In this document: piece after piece, positions 1-13,401 of the stretch | How the letters are laid out: the number at the start of each line of letters is the position of its first letter | Position numbering within the stretch: position 1 is the first letter of the stretch | Source of the DNA: Sympetrum striolatum | Lineage: Eukaryota > Arthropoda > Insecta > Odonata > Libellulidae | Length of the DNA stretch: 64,000 bases | Direction: 5' to 3' | Assembly: GCA_947579665.1 (NCBI GenBank) | Contig: OX388351.1 | Location: forward strand, 53,762,939 to 53,826,938 | Made by a program: the position numbers and the translations under genes | The notes under the pieces: generated by a model | Databases searched by the model: none | What the model saw: the letters and a program-made list of their open reading frames with translations, nothing else | Told to the model about the DNA's origin: nothing

Positions 1-2270
1 CTTGTGGTTCGTTCCGCAAAATGGTAGGGAATCGCCCGTGTGTTTAGGAAGGAGCGGGCCATATGCATTTCACGCTTCTCGTCCGCCCACTATGTGCCGC
101 ACGAGAGGATTATTGGTGTGGGATAGCCGGGTTAACATTTTAACTATCGTGGGAGATGTGGCTATCGAAATATGATATTTCCTACGATACCTGTTCTCAG
201 ACGTCGAAATATTCTCTCTCTTGTGCCCACAGTTTCCAAATGAAAGGGATAGTCTTTTTTTTCTTATAGGCTTCCAGCCTGTTGTTTACAAACTCACTAT
301 CCTTACGCACATACCTTTTATCTCTTTCTAGTCGAACAGTCATATTTATTATACCTTCTATGCTGTAATACCTCTTATCTCCACTTTTCTGTCTTCTTCC
401 ACTCTCTTTATTTGATTATTCGCCAATTTTCTTGGAAGTCATTTTCTTTCCTTTCTTATGCCATTTTTTATTATTACATTTTGTCTAATAATTCCAACAA
501 ATTTTCTGAGGTTCAACATCGCGTTTACTGATCGAATTTACCATTAAGAAATAGAAAGACGCGAAAGATTTTTTCTGTTATAAATAAAGCTTGGTGAGTT
601 TTGACAGCACCATGGGCCTTGTACTTAAAAATGAAAATCAAAACGAAAAATGTGTTACGAAAAATGTGGCATGTTCGAAATAGTCAATTTTCTTCGTATT
701 ATATTGGTAACAAAATATATCTGATTACGCTTTGAAGGTTGTATAGACTAAATTTAATGCATTTTGGAGTAAAGCAAATATTCAACGAGATTTTCGGAAT
801 ATTCTCGTATTATATGCCGTCCCAAATTACGTCAAAATTCCTTTAAATGATTAATGTCACGATTTGTTATTTTTTATTTAGGACAAAAATGTATATGAAG
901 AGTCTGGTATTTGATGTGGCACTGGAAATCGTTCAAAAATTTACGTTTTACAAAACACATGTTGTCCAAGTTTAAATGATTTCCACTCAACGCCAAGATA
1001 TAAAGATGTTAATAAAATCCTTCCTGAATATTATTTTGATCAGTCCAGATTTCATACGAACATTTTCTGTAATTTTTCGAAGTAGCTAGAGATAAACTTC
1101 ATATGAAGAACTAAAGATTTTTCAAAGGCCCCTATTATAATACTGTAACCTATCTAATCTCATTCATCTCACGGAATTTTATAAAATTTTAAGCAGCACC
1201 TAATACTATTTCTCATAAAAACAAACTGACTACGATCAAAGGAATGCATATAAAAACAGATGTGTGCATATACTTATAGGACGGTGCTTACTACGACGTA
1301 TGATTACATAATTCCTACCGCGCGAAAGAAAACATTACAGCGTCATAAACACACATTTGCTCTCATCTTTACTCCATTTGTATGTTTGTAATCCTCTGCG
1401 AAGTCGAAAGAAACCAAAAAAAGTTCCTTTTTACGGCTTACTCCTGCATTAGTCGTTGCGTCGTATTACATCTTGACTTCCTTGTGTAGTAAGCAACGTG
1501 TTTATCTCTAGGAGTGGTTTCCCGAGGATCATCCTTGTAACTGTATTACTCCATTACCCGCCGAGTATTCCCAAAGCCAATGTTGGTTCATTACTAGCTC
1601 CTTGGCTCGCGAAACCTGAGGGCCTTAATTAGAAAAAGCGAGCAAAATACGTTTGCGTTAGAGGTAATTGTGTTTTGAGAAGTGAGATTTTGCAGTCGCT
1701 GCATTAACTGGGAAGTACGTGTTTCCTGTAGATGAGATGTACACCATTTTTATCGAGATAAATTCAAACAAAATAAATCTTATTTTGTTTGAATACTGGT
1801 TTGTATTTCGCAAAATTGCTTTATACTTGAGATTAATCAAGTGAATGTTGAAATATATCTCAAAGGTGGGTTGTACTTGCGATACCATTTAAAGTATTGG
1901 AAATCTGTTTTTAAAATATATCTCAAATTTGCGTGAATTGCACTGCAGTATATATGATTATTATCTGAAGTATTTTAGAAAGGAATAAACCTCTTTCCCA
2001 ATTAAGGAATGCGTGCGAAGTTTGTTTCAAAGCGCTGTGGCTAAAAAAGAGATATTTAAATTTGAATCGACAAAAATATATCACTGAAAAACTATACAAT
2101 TCCAGAATCGGAAGTCAAATGAAAAATAAGTGCTCCAAATCGGTTGATAAATAAATGATAGTTTTCTAATTCTATAGAAAAGGAACTTTTAATTCTAATG
2201 ATTTTTTAAATATTGTGTGGCCATGAGTGAAATAGGCATTGTTGCGATTTCTCATTACGTCAATTTTTGG
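1..2270. other. AT-rich noncoding DNA, nothing recognised
   Basis: I see no RNA gene, coding frame, transposon end or tandem array here. The open frames are short and low in complexity. Confidence 0.5.
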
Positions 2271-2274
2271 AATG

Positions 2275-2465
2275 ATATCATCAGTGATGAAGTCATTGAG
2301 AATCGATAGAGGAAATGGATGGGTCAAATATTGATATGGGAGGGACTGCTAAAGAATGTAACTGTGGCTAGAATTCAAGCGAAAAAAGGGAAATACAAAA
2401 GATGTTAGATGCCATAAGGGTGGGGTAAAAAACCAAGAAATAAAAGAGTCGGCTTTGAATATGTA
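2275..2465 (+). mobile_element. LINE remnant, C-terminal end of reverse transcriptase ORF (RTE-like)
   Basis: Forward-strand pieces read as a broken C-terminal tail of a non-LTR retrotransposon. A basic Lys/Arg stretch is followed by KMLDAIRVG and, one frame shift later, by QEIKESALNM. This is the order seen in the tails of RTE-like elements (basic segment, then a D-D-I-K-like segment, then Y-x-E-M-K-x-x-A). Several stops and frame shifts separate the pieces, so the copy is dead. The fragments at 16.5 and 28.1 kb have the same order, which supports the assignment. Clade is inferred from motif order only. Confidence 0.5.
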
Positions 2466-2469
2466 TATT

Positions 2470-4819
2470 TGACACACACGAACCTACCGCAAAGTAGAAA
2501 ACTCTTTTTTGTATGTATCATTAGTTTTATTAACAGAGAATACGATTGTTTTGTTACATCTAGGTCAGTTACACCCATACATGCATACATCACTCACCTC
2601 CTACGGAGTAATCTTATAATTAGCATCTCTTTTCAAATTAAAGTAACAATCATGGAAAAATATTGATAATTTAACTGCAAGGTCTACTAAGTAGGCTTAT
2701 TAATGCGGCGATTTCCAGAAAAATTACCTACTTTGAATTCCATTTCAATCATTTAGATTTTAAAAGTGGATTACTTACAATCAATTCAATTAATTTAATT
2801 AGGTTAAAATCCGGGGATATCGCCATATTGGCGTTTTCCAATCGTACCTTTTCCTCAATCAGTAATTAAGCTTATGTTTTGACTTAAAAAACTCTAGTTA
2901 GCTGTTTGATAGCTAAATATGCAGTTAAAGCATCACCTATATAAGTGATCAATGCAGAGTGAAAATTAATGACCGAATGCATAATGAATTGTGCTCAAAG
3001 TCTCCGAATCAATTCAGTGTCATTGAAATAATGCAATCAATGATGTTTGAATGAGGACTTGAATGTTGATGGTCTATCTATTGTTAGGAAATATAAGTCA
3101 AAGTCAATCATCATTATTTCCCTATTCCATATAAATGAACTTTTAGGTTATCCTCTTTTCAGTTAATTCTACTCATTGTATCGATGGTGGATTACCAAAT
3201 TATTAGTCATTTGAATCTTGACAGTTCAAAAATTGCAATTTACTTTTTCGCCAGTATACATTCAGTAATATCCTTCCTATTTCCTCAAGAAATTCTTGAT
3301 AGGATTCACTCACGGAAAATTAATAGCATGGAACATGTAGGTCTTCAACTTGTTAGACTTATCTATCCTTTCGGGAAAGGAAGTGCTAGGGCAACAAATG
3401 TAGTAAATGTACGTCATTCTGTCTTAAGGGATGGAATCGATATTTAAATAGTTATGCTCACGAGTAACGCATGCATTTTTTATATTACTAGAGAACCTGC
3501 ATACACATGAACATGCCGAAGCTTAGAAATGCAATGCACTATTGGTATCTCAATATTCGGTGGTATTTTGCACTATATATCGGTCATCACTTGCAGTATA
3601 GTTTTTATTTACCATAAAAGCCATTTAAAATGGCGGGCGGTTGTTGAAATTATTTCAGTTATATTTATTTTCATATATAATTCTACATCGTATGGTAGTA
3701 AAATAGCATATAGAATTGGACTTCTAAGAATGAGTGCAACTTGATGTATAAAGTATAATTAGTGTAGAGAATTTGAAAATGTATAATTTTTTTATGTAAA
3801 TGAAAATTTTCTGTGCTTAGTATTTTTATTGACCTTTGGTTAATTTTTTGATTTTGGATAAACGTGTTAATTAACGATTTTGTTTAATTTTCAACCGTGT
3901 ATGCTAGATTACTTGCTTTGTGTGTTATGGTGGTGTTATGTTATTTCATTATCATTTTACAATCATGTGGATTTATTTTTCGTCCTAGTCGGAACGTTTT
4001 AATTTAATTTATTAAAACGCGTGCAAATACTTAACACGTTCGGGTTGGGAATTCTTTCATGTCTGTAATTTTCGGAATCTATTCGATGAAGGTGAAGAAA
4101 TACCACCTTTCGGAAAGCGAAAATAGCATGGAAACATTTCATCTCTCTAATATCTTAGAACTATTCTTTTTAAACTAACTTCTTCGTGGCATTTGCTCAT
4201 TAAGATGAACTCCTCAGATGCATTCAGCATACAGTGAGAACCGCAAAAACTTCATTATGGATACTAAATGCCTATTCTTCGAAGCAAGAATGCTGTAAGA
4301 GCAATGCAATAACGAGTCACTGCACCGAAAGATTTTTTTATATTTTCGCTGCGTTTCTGTGCCCTCAATCATTTCCTCTATCTCTTCACAAGTCTGATTC
4401 GTGCTTACGTATCAATTTTATTCACACCTATACAAGAAGAACCAGTTCATAAAAGGGGAGGTGTCAAGTGATGCGGAATGCAGGGCATTTTTGCGAAAGA
4501 AACCTTTCGATTGTATCGAAGGTATTCGAGCGGGTTTTGAATCAACTTTAATGGATTTTTAGCAATAATCGGTCGTGATTTTACATGTCAATACTTTGCC
4601 AATACATTCAAAGCTGCAATCCACAGAAATACAGTTTTGAGGGATACTTAGATTTTGGGACATTATATCTATGTGAAGGAGTAAAAAAATAAAACTTGGT
4701 AATATCCACACAGTTTTTATTAAGACGACATAATATGATTTGCTAAAATTTAGTTGTTAAAGTGTGATTTGTTTGTAATTATTAGAATGTACTGAGTGGA
4801 AGTGAGGTTACTGTTGAAT
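2470..4819. other. AT-rich noncoding DNA, nothing recognised
   Basis: Open frames of 60-90 codons occur but show no family motif and no convincing splice sites. Confidence 0.45.
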
Positions 4820-4825
4820 TCCATA

Positions 4826-5080
4826 AAAATAATAATAATAATAATGCCGTCTTTCTTTTTGGGCAAATTTTAGCCTAGGAAGGCTATTCCTCCAATTAAC
4901 CCCTTTTATTAATTTTATTCATTTTTTGCATTTTATTTTATTAATATCACACACACTTACAACATACACAGACAACCATTCCCTAACCGGAAAGATCCGA
5001 TTAGCCGGAACTCGAATCCGGGACCGTGAGGTTGGAGCGTTAACGCGCAAGCACGTTAACCACTCCGCCACCACGGCCGG
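4826..5080 (-). mobile_element. tRNA-derived SINE with (ATT)n tail
   Basis: Read on the minus strand, the element starts with a tRNA-like head. The A box (GTGGCGGAGTGGTT) is complementary to 5058-5071 and the B box (GGATTCGAGTTCC) to about 5006-5018. A body of about 150 bp follows, ending in an ATT-repeat tail (4829-4848). The hexamer TCCATA lies directly outside both ends (4820-4825 and 5081-5086) and is a plausible target-site duplication. Internal Pol III promoter, tRNA-unrelated body and short-repeat tail are the hallmarks of a tRNA-derived SINE. The head looks most like a tRNA-Ser/Leu class D arm, but the parent tRNA cannot be assigned with confidence. Confidence 0.85.
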
Positions 5081-5715
5081 TCCATACTAACCATACATTG
5101 TAATAGCAGGCCTCAGAAAGTATGAAAATTTATTACAATTGATAGTTATTTATTTAGCGATGAGTGCATATTTTGGCTTGTGAGTTAACTGAACAAAGGA
5201 ATATAAATGGGGAAGCGACTCCTTCGTAATATTCACTCTTTGAGAGGGAGAGGTTGCTAATTAAAGCTTATTGACTTAGTTAAAATATTTATCCTTTTAG
5301 ACAATATTTAGTTTAGGCATAAGGACGATGAAGGATCTAACAAGAAGTATATTTTTCGGTTTTATTAACTTTGAACGGAAGCCTATAATTAGCATAATGC
5401 GTTTAATGTATGAGTATTAGCAAAGAGCATGCAATATTGCCACGCAATTTTGTCGATACGTTTATCAAAAGTACAGCTTTAGAGGCTTAACTGTTAGTTC
5501 ATCATTAATGATTTTTGAACGTCAAATTTGCCGTACACCATCGAGCTTTGACTATTGATTTTTACCATAGATTCGAAAGGCCCCTTCTCTTTTCTGCGCT
5601 TATTTTTTTGCAGCCAAATAAAAGTTTTTCGATTTATCTCTTTCACGCCCAGTCTTCAAATTACAAATTTATCTAATATGTCTAAAATAATGTTATTTTC
5701 CCCTTAAGGTTATTA

Positions 5716-5935
5716 GACCAGAATATTTGAAAATTGCGAACTTGGAGAGAGTTCTAATTCTTCTTTAAACAAGATAAATCTTTTCGTAGATTATTCATTC
5801 ATTATTTTTCGAAGATTAGTCATTCTCTTAAACGGGAACACTAACTTTTGCCGATATGCTGTGGAAAAGGCTATTTGAAAAATTGTGAACTTTGAAGGTA
5901 CTAATACTCTTTCAAACAAGATCAAGGTTTAACTT
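5716..5935. repeat. degenerate direct repeat, two units about 145 bp apart
   Basis: The stretch from 5716 to about 5795 (ATATTTGAAAATTGCGAACTT...AAACAAGAT) recurs with many substitutions from 5865 to 5935 (CTATTTGAAAAATTGTGAACTT...AAACAAGATC). It looks like an old tandem duplication. No coding or RNA role is visible. Confidence 0.6.
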
Positions 5936-6021
5936 TCAAGCTGACTTTCGGAGTGTGGTAGGGTAAAAGTAAAAATAAAGGAATGACATAATTCGAAACA
6001 GGGTGAGGTGCATCGTGAAAC

Positions 6022-6028
6022 AAAAAAA
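6022..6028 (-). terminator. Pol III terminator of tRNA-Asp
   Basis: Seven consecutive T on the minus strand, 3 nt past the mature 3' end of the tRNA-Asp gene. Confidence 0.85.
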
Positions 6029-6031
6029 GTC

Positions 6032-6103
6032 CTCCCCGGCGGGGAATCGAACCCCGGTCTCCCGCGTGACAGGCGGGGATACTGACCACTATACTACCGA
6101 GGA
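6032..6103 (-). tRNA. tRNA-Asp(GTC): tRNA-Asp (anticodon GTC)
   Basis: A complete 72-nt cloverleaf reads on the minus strand from 6103 to 6032 and has no intron. The acceptor stem is TCCTCGG paired with CCGGGGA, with one T-G pair, and the discriminator base is G. The anticodon GTC is complementary to 6068-6070 within loop CTGTCAC. The T arm carries GGTTCGATTCC, a perfect B box, and the A box TAGTATAGTGG is intact. A run of seven T on the minus strand (complement of 6022-6028) lies 3 nt after the 3' end and should terminate Pol III. It decodes GAC/GAU. No stem mismatch suggests decay. Confidence 0.96.
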
Positions 6104-6109
6104 CTGATA

Positions 6110-9100
6110 ATCGGAATCGTTTATATGACTGAGAGAATCTAAACTTGAGAGACAAATATGAAAATCTTAATCTAAAACTCCTTAGAGTGATAGGAAGGCA
6201 TTAAAATTACGTAAAATATATATTTTCAGGTTTAAGTAAATTTTTCATGGAAAAATTAGTACTTTATCCATGCTTACAATAAAAAAAAATTGTTTACAGC
6301 ATATCGATGAAAATAAATTTTAAGTTCAAAAGAATGAAAATTTTCACAGGGTCATGTCTTAAATTTAGTAATTTCTTAAAATAGGAAAAATAATTCTTCA
6401 TTTTGATGTTCTCTATCAACCTAAACAGTGTCATTAATTTGGAAATTCTTTTTAATTATTTGATGCTATTCTCGATTTTCCTCGTAATAAAACGAAATTA
6501 AATTTTTAATTCGTTTAAGAGGAAGTTGACACAAAATAAATGGATACTTAATCAGGTTTGCATATTTGCGTAGGTATGGAGGAAAACTGCAACATCACAT
6601 CTCTATTCCCATAATTTCCTTAATTTGCCGTTGAATGCAGCGAGTGCCATCTCTGATAGAGTAATTTAAGCAGAAATTCCGATTCGCTAAGCCACCAGGA
6701 AGTCCTAATACCTGCGGAGAAATTTCCTAGAATTTCACATAACTGCAATTGGAGGCAATGTATCCATTTGTTTTGCTGCATCTTCCACTCTCTTATTAAA
6801 TTTTATCAGCGGAAAATATAACAAGCTCAAAATTTTATTTAGTTCATCGCAGAATATTGTTCAACAGCTGAAGCTAATATCTCGTTCCGAAAAATTGGCA
6901 AACCTTCATTCTTTATGCCGTTCAGGTCCATGAATATTGGTTAGAAATTCGAATAAAAATGGCCATTGAGAGAAACATGAAGGCAGATAGCTGCAGCACT
7001 GCAAAATTTGGTATATCATTCCATATTTTGTTTTGCATCTACACGTTAATAAGATTTAAATAATTCAATTAAAGTAATTTGAATATCTATATATTTATAT
7101 AAATCATTTTTTGTTTAATAATAATTTTATATTACGTGTTTTACGTCGCTGTACTACTAGAGAAGCTTAGAGGAGTAGCAATAACGAACACTTAGACATA
7201 ACTAATAGCTAAAATACTATTAGCTTTTCCTGTATGTAAATCAATGAATCAGCTGCTGGTGAACTAAAGGGAGTTTAGCTATTTCTTTATTTGAGGTGAA
7301 TTTGAGAAATTTGTCGTATCGATTGTAGGCTTGAATATTAAACCGTCCATTGTTAACTACGAATATCCTTAGAGAAGGGGTAAGATTTACTATATAATGG
7401 TGAAAGTAAGGCAGTTTACCATGGTTTTTCTCGCTAATCCAAAGAGTATTAGTGAACACATATTAAATAAGTTACACTTTCATAGCATTCGACTTGGAAA
7501 AAATTGTCCATCAGCGTCATCATACCTTTGCATCTCTCTTGTTATCACAATCACTAACAAGGGCGATAAAAAGTAATTGGAAGATGAATTTTTCTCTCTC
7601 GAGTACTACGAGACAAACAAAAATATTACATAAATTAATATGAGCTAAGATAACAGCAGCGAAATTGGTATTTTAATTGCCTAGTTGAATCTATATGCAT
7701 GGAATCATCTTTACAGCACAGCTAGCGGTATTACGATCGGTATAAATTATTATTCAACTTCCCCCTATCTTTCCAAAATATCTTGTAAAACATCTCAACT
7801 TAGTAAATCTTAAACGCTTGAAATTTTTATATTTAATGTGGGATGAAGCGGTTTCCTTTATCTTCTTAATCAGGAGATTTCCATCGTGTCTGAAGTGTAC
7901 AATTTCTCGTAACCCACCTTAGCTGCTACTGATGGTATCTGGCAAATGAGTTTCCCAAGAACGAATTAGGTTGCATAATAGGCATCGAGGCCTATTAAAA
8001 CGATATCAAAGAGCGGGTGAGATAAAGAGCGATGAGATCGGTCGCTCCCCAACGCAATAATCCCGCCCGGGGCGTTTCGAGCCAGTGCAGAACAGAAGCC
8101 TTCAAAAGACTCCAAGTGCTTCGGGTCCGAACGTAAAAAATTGATATAATTCGAGTTTTTTATTCTTCTTTTTCTGCGTCTGCAATTATGAACCAGAAGG
8201 CCGAGTCACTTCCGTGCTCTGCTTTCGTGAGAACGTTGTGATGGCTGAAAACATCAGAGGCCATTACTTACGACTAAGGAAAGGAGGGGATCTATATTTG
8301 AGTTTCGCTCGCTTATATTAGCAAGCCCTGGATGTTAATGGTACTTGAGGTCGATAGTCATCAGGGTGGATTGAAGGAGTATAATTTAGGTTGCTCGATG
8401 GTTTTCTTTGTAATTCACGGTGACCTTAATATCGTGAAATTACGTTAACTAATTTGACTTGTTTGCTTATACTACTATATTATAATGTTGGTAAAATGGA
8501 CGTTGTCACTATTTACCCGCAATCTTACCATTTATCTCGTATGACTATTTCCAACCAGTTAAGCGGGACCTATTCTGTTACTCTCACTGGAATGATTATT
8601 TGCAAGTTGATTTGTTTTTATTTTTCTTTGATTCAGTTTTTATTCTTTTGATATTTTGAGTCACTTCAGAGCACTTAAAATTTCCTGTTAATAAACACAA
8701 AATTCTTTAGCTGCGAGGTATTTACTTATATTAATAAAAACACAAGGTCTTTGCACAATAGTGGGATTTTGCTTACTTTTTTCGACTTCAGGTTTAAAAG
8801 CAACGTTAATTTCATTTCTAGTGCTTTTTCTTGAAATATAATAGATAACACCTTCTGAAATATAAAACTACAAAACTACAGATAGGCTGATAGACTTTCT
8901 CTCTGTTGACTCACATTTCGAGAGTCGTAATAAGGTGCAATATAAACCACCTAATTCGAAAATAAATTTTATTGTTCTTAAATGTATTAAAGAACTTAAA
9001 TTTAGAGTTCACGGAAATTTAGTTTCACAGAAGTTAAACGCGTTTCCCAATTGGCTATCCGGGATATATATTCAAGTGGACTGATAAATATTAAAGTCTC

Positions 9101-9455
9101 AATACATCTTAAGAAAACATACTAAATGATCAATACATTTTTACTTGAAGCATTTTCGTGGACGATATCTTCATGTGGTTATTTGGAGGAGTAAAGGTGA
9201 AGTAGTACTTAAGGCAGCTCAGAAATGCTATACCACGAGTTGAAATCTTCAGATGAATATTTACTAAATTAAATTAAACAAAAGTAGAGAAAACTTAGTA
9301 ATAACAGAAATTCTGGTATAATAAATTAATAGTTTCAATATGATCCCGATTACGGAATTCCACCAAATTAAAGCTACTTCCATTGAATTTAACAGTCTCA
9401 AGTAACGTCTGGTGGAAATCCATTCTAAAAACGCCTTTATGACCCGCAGAATAAT
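6110..9455. other. AT-rich noncoding DNA, nothing recognised
   Basis: I found no RNA gene, transposon end or convincing exon. A slightly GC-richer patch sits near 8030-8130. Confidence 0.45.
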
Positions 9456-9461
9456 ATATTA

Positions 9462-9545
9462 CAGTCGGCCCATCGTTTATCGTGGTTAATCAGGTCCAGA
9501 CTCTACCTCGAAGGGTGAATTTCCACGAAGTGGGATTTTTAAATT
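9462..9545 (+). mobile_element. pogo/Tigger-like DNA transposon end (remnant)
   Basis: The sequence begins ACAGTCGGCCCATCGTTTATCGTGG and continues into CCACGAAGTGGGATTTTTAA. That order (CAGTCG, CTCGTTTATCG, then CGAAGTGGGA) resembles the terminal part of pogo/Tigger-type families, which I recognise from general knowledge. I could not find the opposite terminal repeat, so only one end appears to be present. Confidence 0.4.
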
Positions 9546-9559
9546 TATAAATCAAATAT

Positions 9560-11925
9560 TTTCGTTGGTAGGGCGTAGAAGACTTGTTTACAACCTAAAT
9601 GATATACTTACAATTTTTCAAATTATTATTATGGTCTCTATGCATGGTATAGTGTAGATAGTCACCATTACACTGGTAAATTAGACTAAATAAGAGCAAA
9701 TCTTTTCAATACAACGCAAACATTTCAATGCATTTCAGTTTATTTTTTTTGAGTGCGGACTTTGAAACTTAGCAAAGTCATTTTTGAATAAATTCTGCAT
9801 ATGTGCGAAATAATTTGCGTTGGTTTCCACACATTACAATTCTACAGGGGGTCAAAGTCGACCAAATTTTACGAAAAAAGCCAGTCTTTTATTTTCCCAA
9901 AATTCTTCAACTAAAAGCCAATTCTGAACCACAATGAGCAAAACAATCCAGTAAAAAAAGATGCAATATTAAGAACCTAATCGTTATGCTTCATTATACT
10001 TGGGTTTTAATGATCACAGTTGAATATTTGCATTATTTATGCAACAAAATGGCGAATCCTTCTTTTACAGAATATTTTCAACTAAAGTGAGGAAAATAGT
10101 AGTGATGTACCACGATGTATACAGGCTGACTTATGGAACAATGTTCTTTCAAGCTTTCTTAAGAGGAATCTGAAATAAAATTGTGCGACAATTTGCGACG
10201 CCGATAAACAAAGCGACTTTTCGATGGCGATACAAGAGCCATATCCATACATGACCACCGGAAAAATCGTAGCCTTGACAATGCGGATCTATCACATAAT
10301 TCAATCATATCGACGTTATGGTTGTTCTTCGGATCGATTTGTTCAAACATGTTCCTCGAGCAATATTATTCAAGCGATGAGTGCCTCAATCCAACACTTA
10401 GAGGTACTCAATGTTTTTAGCCGATCATCACCGTTCGACACTTCCTTATCTCCCACGCCCTTCTTTATTCGAATCGTTAAGGAAAGAATCCACACAATCG
10501 CGGCGTGGTTATGCTAACACTCAGAGCTTTTCCTTTTCTTCGTCGTTTGCTCGATCGCGCCCTCGGTTGGCGAGGAATCCAAGGACAAGATCCGCGGAAA
10601 AAAATGTAACTCTCCGAAGCAGATGTTCGCATGTGACAGGTCATGTGACCGTTTTCAGCTGTTACTCCACGTAAAAAAGTGCAAAGGAATCGTAAATTGA
10701 TATTTAAGGTCCGCTTTTCCGGTGCTTAATTCACACATTACGGCATATGTTATCTTTCGATTCTTCCACGAAGAGCTTATGCATGAACAGATTCCAATGC
10801 GATGCTACGACGACACTTATTTCACTGCTTGACTATTCATCAAGTATCGATTCATCGCTCAACTATTCATCTCACCACAGAGCCATCTTTAGGGATGTTA
10901 GCGTAGGACCAGTTGGTCGCTAGAGAATTTGGTACTGCTTATTCAATTCATAGAGATATGAAGAAAATAACAACATTTTTATTAGGCTCAAATCAACTGA
11001 CTGACAGGTTACTTTGTATAATACCATGACGGTAGGAACTAATTTTCTGTAGGTCAAAGTATCACGGTTAGTTTCAATGACTTGATGCAGTATTTCTTGA
11101 TGATGACTCACATCGAAGCTAGACGTGCTCCTTTGATTTGTGTGCCTGGGATTTTGCGATTTTTTAAAATTAAAAAATATTCTACTTTCCTAGAAAAGAG
11201 GGATTTATTTTGCCTAGCTTTTATTAGCACCATATATGTTTTATTTTGAATGATATTGGAGATTCAATAGTAAATGCGAACAGAATGCAAAGATCAAAAA
11301 GTCAAACGCTCTATTCCGAAATAAGATGCCTCTTGAGAGACAAAAAGCAGTATATTTTTCTCTTAATCGACCTATAATTTATTCAATTTACGCATGTTCA
11401 TTTTGAAGAAAATCATTCGTTTACCTTTACTTCATTCATTAATTTTAATGTCGATTAATTGTAAAGATTAATTTTACTGTATCTTACTGTATACAACACA
11501 CACACACAGAAATTCAACAGCCTCGATTTATCCAACATTTCTAGGTACCCATTCTAATACATATACACCCCAGATATCTCACCTAATTACATTTAATGCA
11601 TAGTTTACATTGTTCCTTCACTGAGCTACATATATCATTGTCATACATATAAGTAATACCCCACAGAATATAATGGACATTATTATTATATTATTAGTTT
11701 AATTACTACTTAGGTATATAATTTGTTGGAATTCCCTCCAGGTGTGATAATCTGATTGCCGACAGAGACTTTTCGAATATTTTATCGCTTCAGAACTTTT
11801 TGATGAAGTAAATTATATTGCAGTTCCAGTAACCAACGAACTCGATCATTACAAATAATTAATTGAATTGATAAAGCCGTTACTTGAAGTCGTCCGCAGA
11901 CTATTGTTGAACCTAACAAGATAGA
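9560..11925. other. AT-rich noncoding DNA with one GC-richer island at 10.2-10.68 kb
   Basis: Most of the interval shows nothing. The island at about 10200-10680 has overlapping short open frames without family motifs. It ends in a closely spaced pair of CATGTG E-box cores. Confidence 0.4.
10630..10649. promoter_or_regulatory. paired CATGTGAC E-box / M-box-like sites
   Basis: CATGTGAC (10630-10637) and TCATGTGAC (10641-10649) lie 3 bp apart in the same orientation. TCATGTGA is the M-box form recognised by MITF/TFE-type bHLH-ZIP factors. The tight spacing at the edge of a GC-richer island makes a regulatory role plausible but unproven. Confidence 0.25.
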
Positions 11926-11995
11926 TTACGTGAGGATATTGGTGTCAATACACCCCCTGCCATACGTCACTGGTTGGGCATATATATATAAATCT
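11925..11995 (+). mobile_element. LINE 3' UTR remnant
   Basis: The stretch CAATACACCCCCTGCCATACG, then TCACTGG, then a TATATATATAAATCTAAA tail matches the 3' end seen at 44.81-44.87 and 50.97-51.04 kb, with changes in the terminal hairpin. No coding part is visible upstream. Confidence 0.6.
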
Positions 11996-12285
11996 AAAAT
12001 AAAAAAGATGTTTATAATTAATTTTATGCGCGAACTGTTAGGTGATTGCTAATAATAGTTGGTAATTTGATAAAAAATAGAAATTATTATTGAAGTAGTT
12101 GCTCCTAGAATTCAAGTGAATTGCCTTTCGAAATTTCATTAAACAGTGCATCATCATGTGTCGTAACAGTGCAGCTCATTTATCGTTCGTCAGAGTAATT
12201 AACATCAATGTAATGGTGCAAAAGGCAGCTAGAATAGGGTCGATCAAATAGCAATCAACTGGGTCAATCAATCTATACTTCTCAA

Positions 12286-12358
12286 CAAGTGGTCCGAGGC
12301 CCCCCGTGGGTCTCCAAGACCCTTTCAAAGGAAACTCGAGGACTAACTAATTTCGTGA
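12286..12358 (+). mobile_element. hAT-type transposon end (remnant)
   Basis: CAAGTGGTCCGAGG, CCGTGGGTCTCC, AAGACCCTTTCAAAGG and AAACTCGAGG follow one another as in the terminal region of hAT elements (CAGTGGTTC...GTGGGTCCACGAGACCCTTTCA). The other end was not found. The assignment rests on recognised word order only. Confidence 0.45.
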
Positions 12359-12364
12359 ATTATG

Positions 12365-13400
12365 ATTGAATCCCAAAATATTATCAAAGGATATAATGGT
12401 CATGCATTTGCTTTGGATACCTACTTTAGGTTACAATAAAGTTAATTTAACTTTATCACAACTGTTTTTGTACAATATAGTAGATTCATATGGAGAAGGA
12501 GATTGGATGAGGAATGGTTCCGTCGTTGAAAACATCGAGAAGTTATTTAGTATAGCAATTTAATTAAATTGAAAGAAGCTGCTATAATAGTTGTGGATGA
12601 ATTCCGAATTACCATAGAAAAACATGCAAAAATACACTCTGACCTCAACTTTACTTTTTTTACTTCAGAACTAATTTGCCACCTGCAGCTCGATCTAATT
12701 TGCTTTTATTCTCGAAACATTTTGATGGAAATTCCGTAAATTCAGTCGAAAATTGATTCCGCTTTAGAAAATTCTAATTATAGCGAAAAACGATTTTCTA
12801 TTTTTTTGGTTGATTTTCTGGATTAAGACCTTTTGTGGATATATATGTATCATGAAAAATAATTATTTCAATCGAAACAAGCACTTTTTGATTAAACTTT
12901 CTCCATGTAGTGCCTTTACGTAAGGAGAAATGAGTGAATTTAAGATCACATACCAATGTCAAGTTTTCTTGCAAGAATATAAGCCTTAATGGTACTGGAA
13001 ATAATATAAAAGGACGCAATCAACGAGTAGCCATAAATACTTCTTTTACTAAAGAGGTATAGATTCATTAGGCATAAAGAAGTTACACTTTGGTGTTTTA
13101 TGTTACGTTGTTAGGCATCACTGAAACAATATGATTATGAATGTAACTATGTGCATGATCTAGCTTGTATTTGAGCTTATTTTCTTGCTTTGATACATTA
13201 CTTTTTTGCGGAAGGTATGTGATATTTGATCTAATTTTCTGAGTTAGGATTGTGGATGGATTTCCCTCTCCTTAAGAAATCAAATTTATAAGACTATCCC
13301 ATTGCTAACTGATCAAATTCTAACGCAAACATAAATAAACTTTATTGTTATGTAAGTTAACGTTGCCACCAGTCCTTGCGACTAACTGCGACGGTTGTGT
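12365..13400. other. AT-rich noncoding DNA, nothing recognised
   Basis: No exon, RNA or transposon signal seen. Confidence 0.45.
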
Positions 13401-13401
13401 A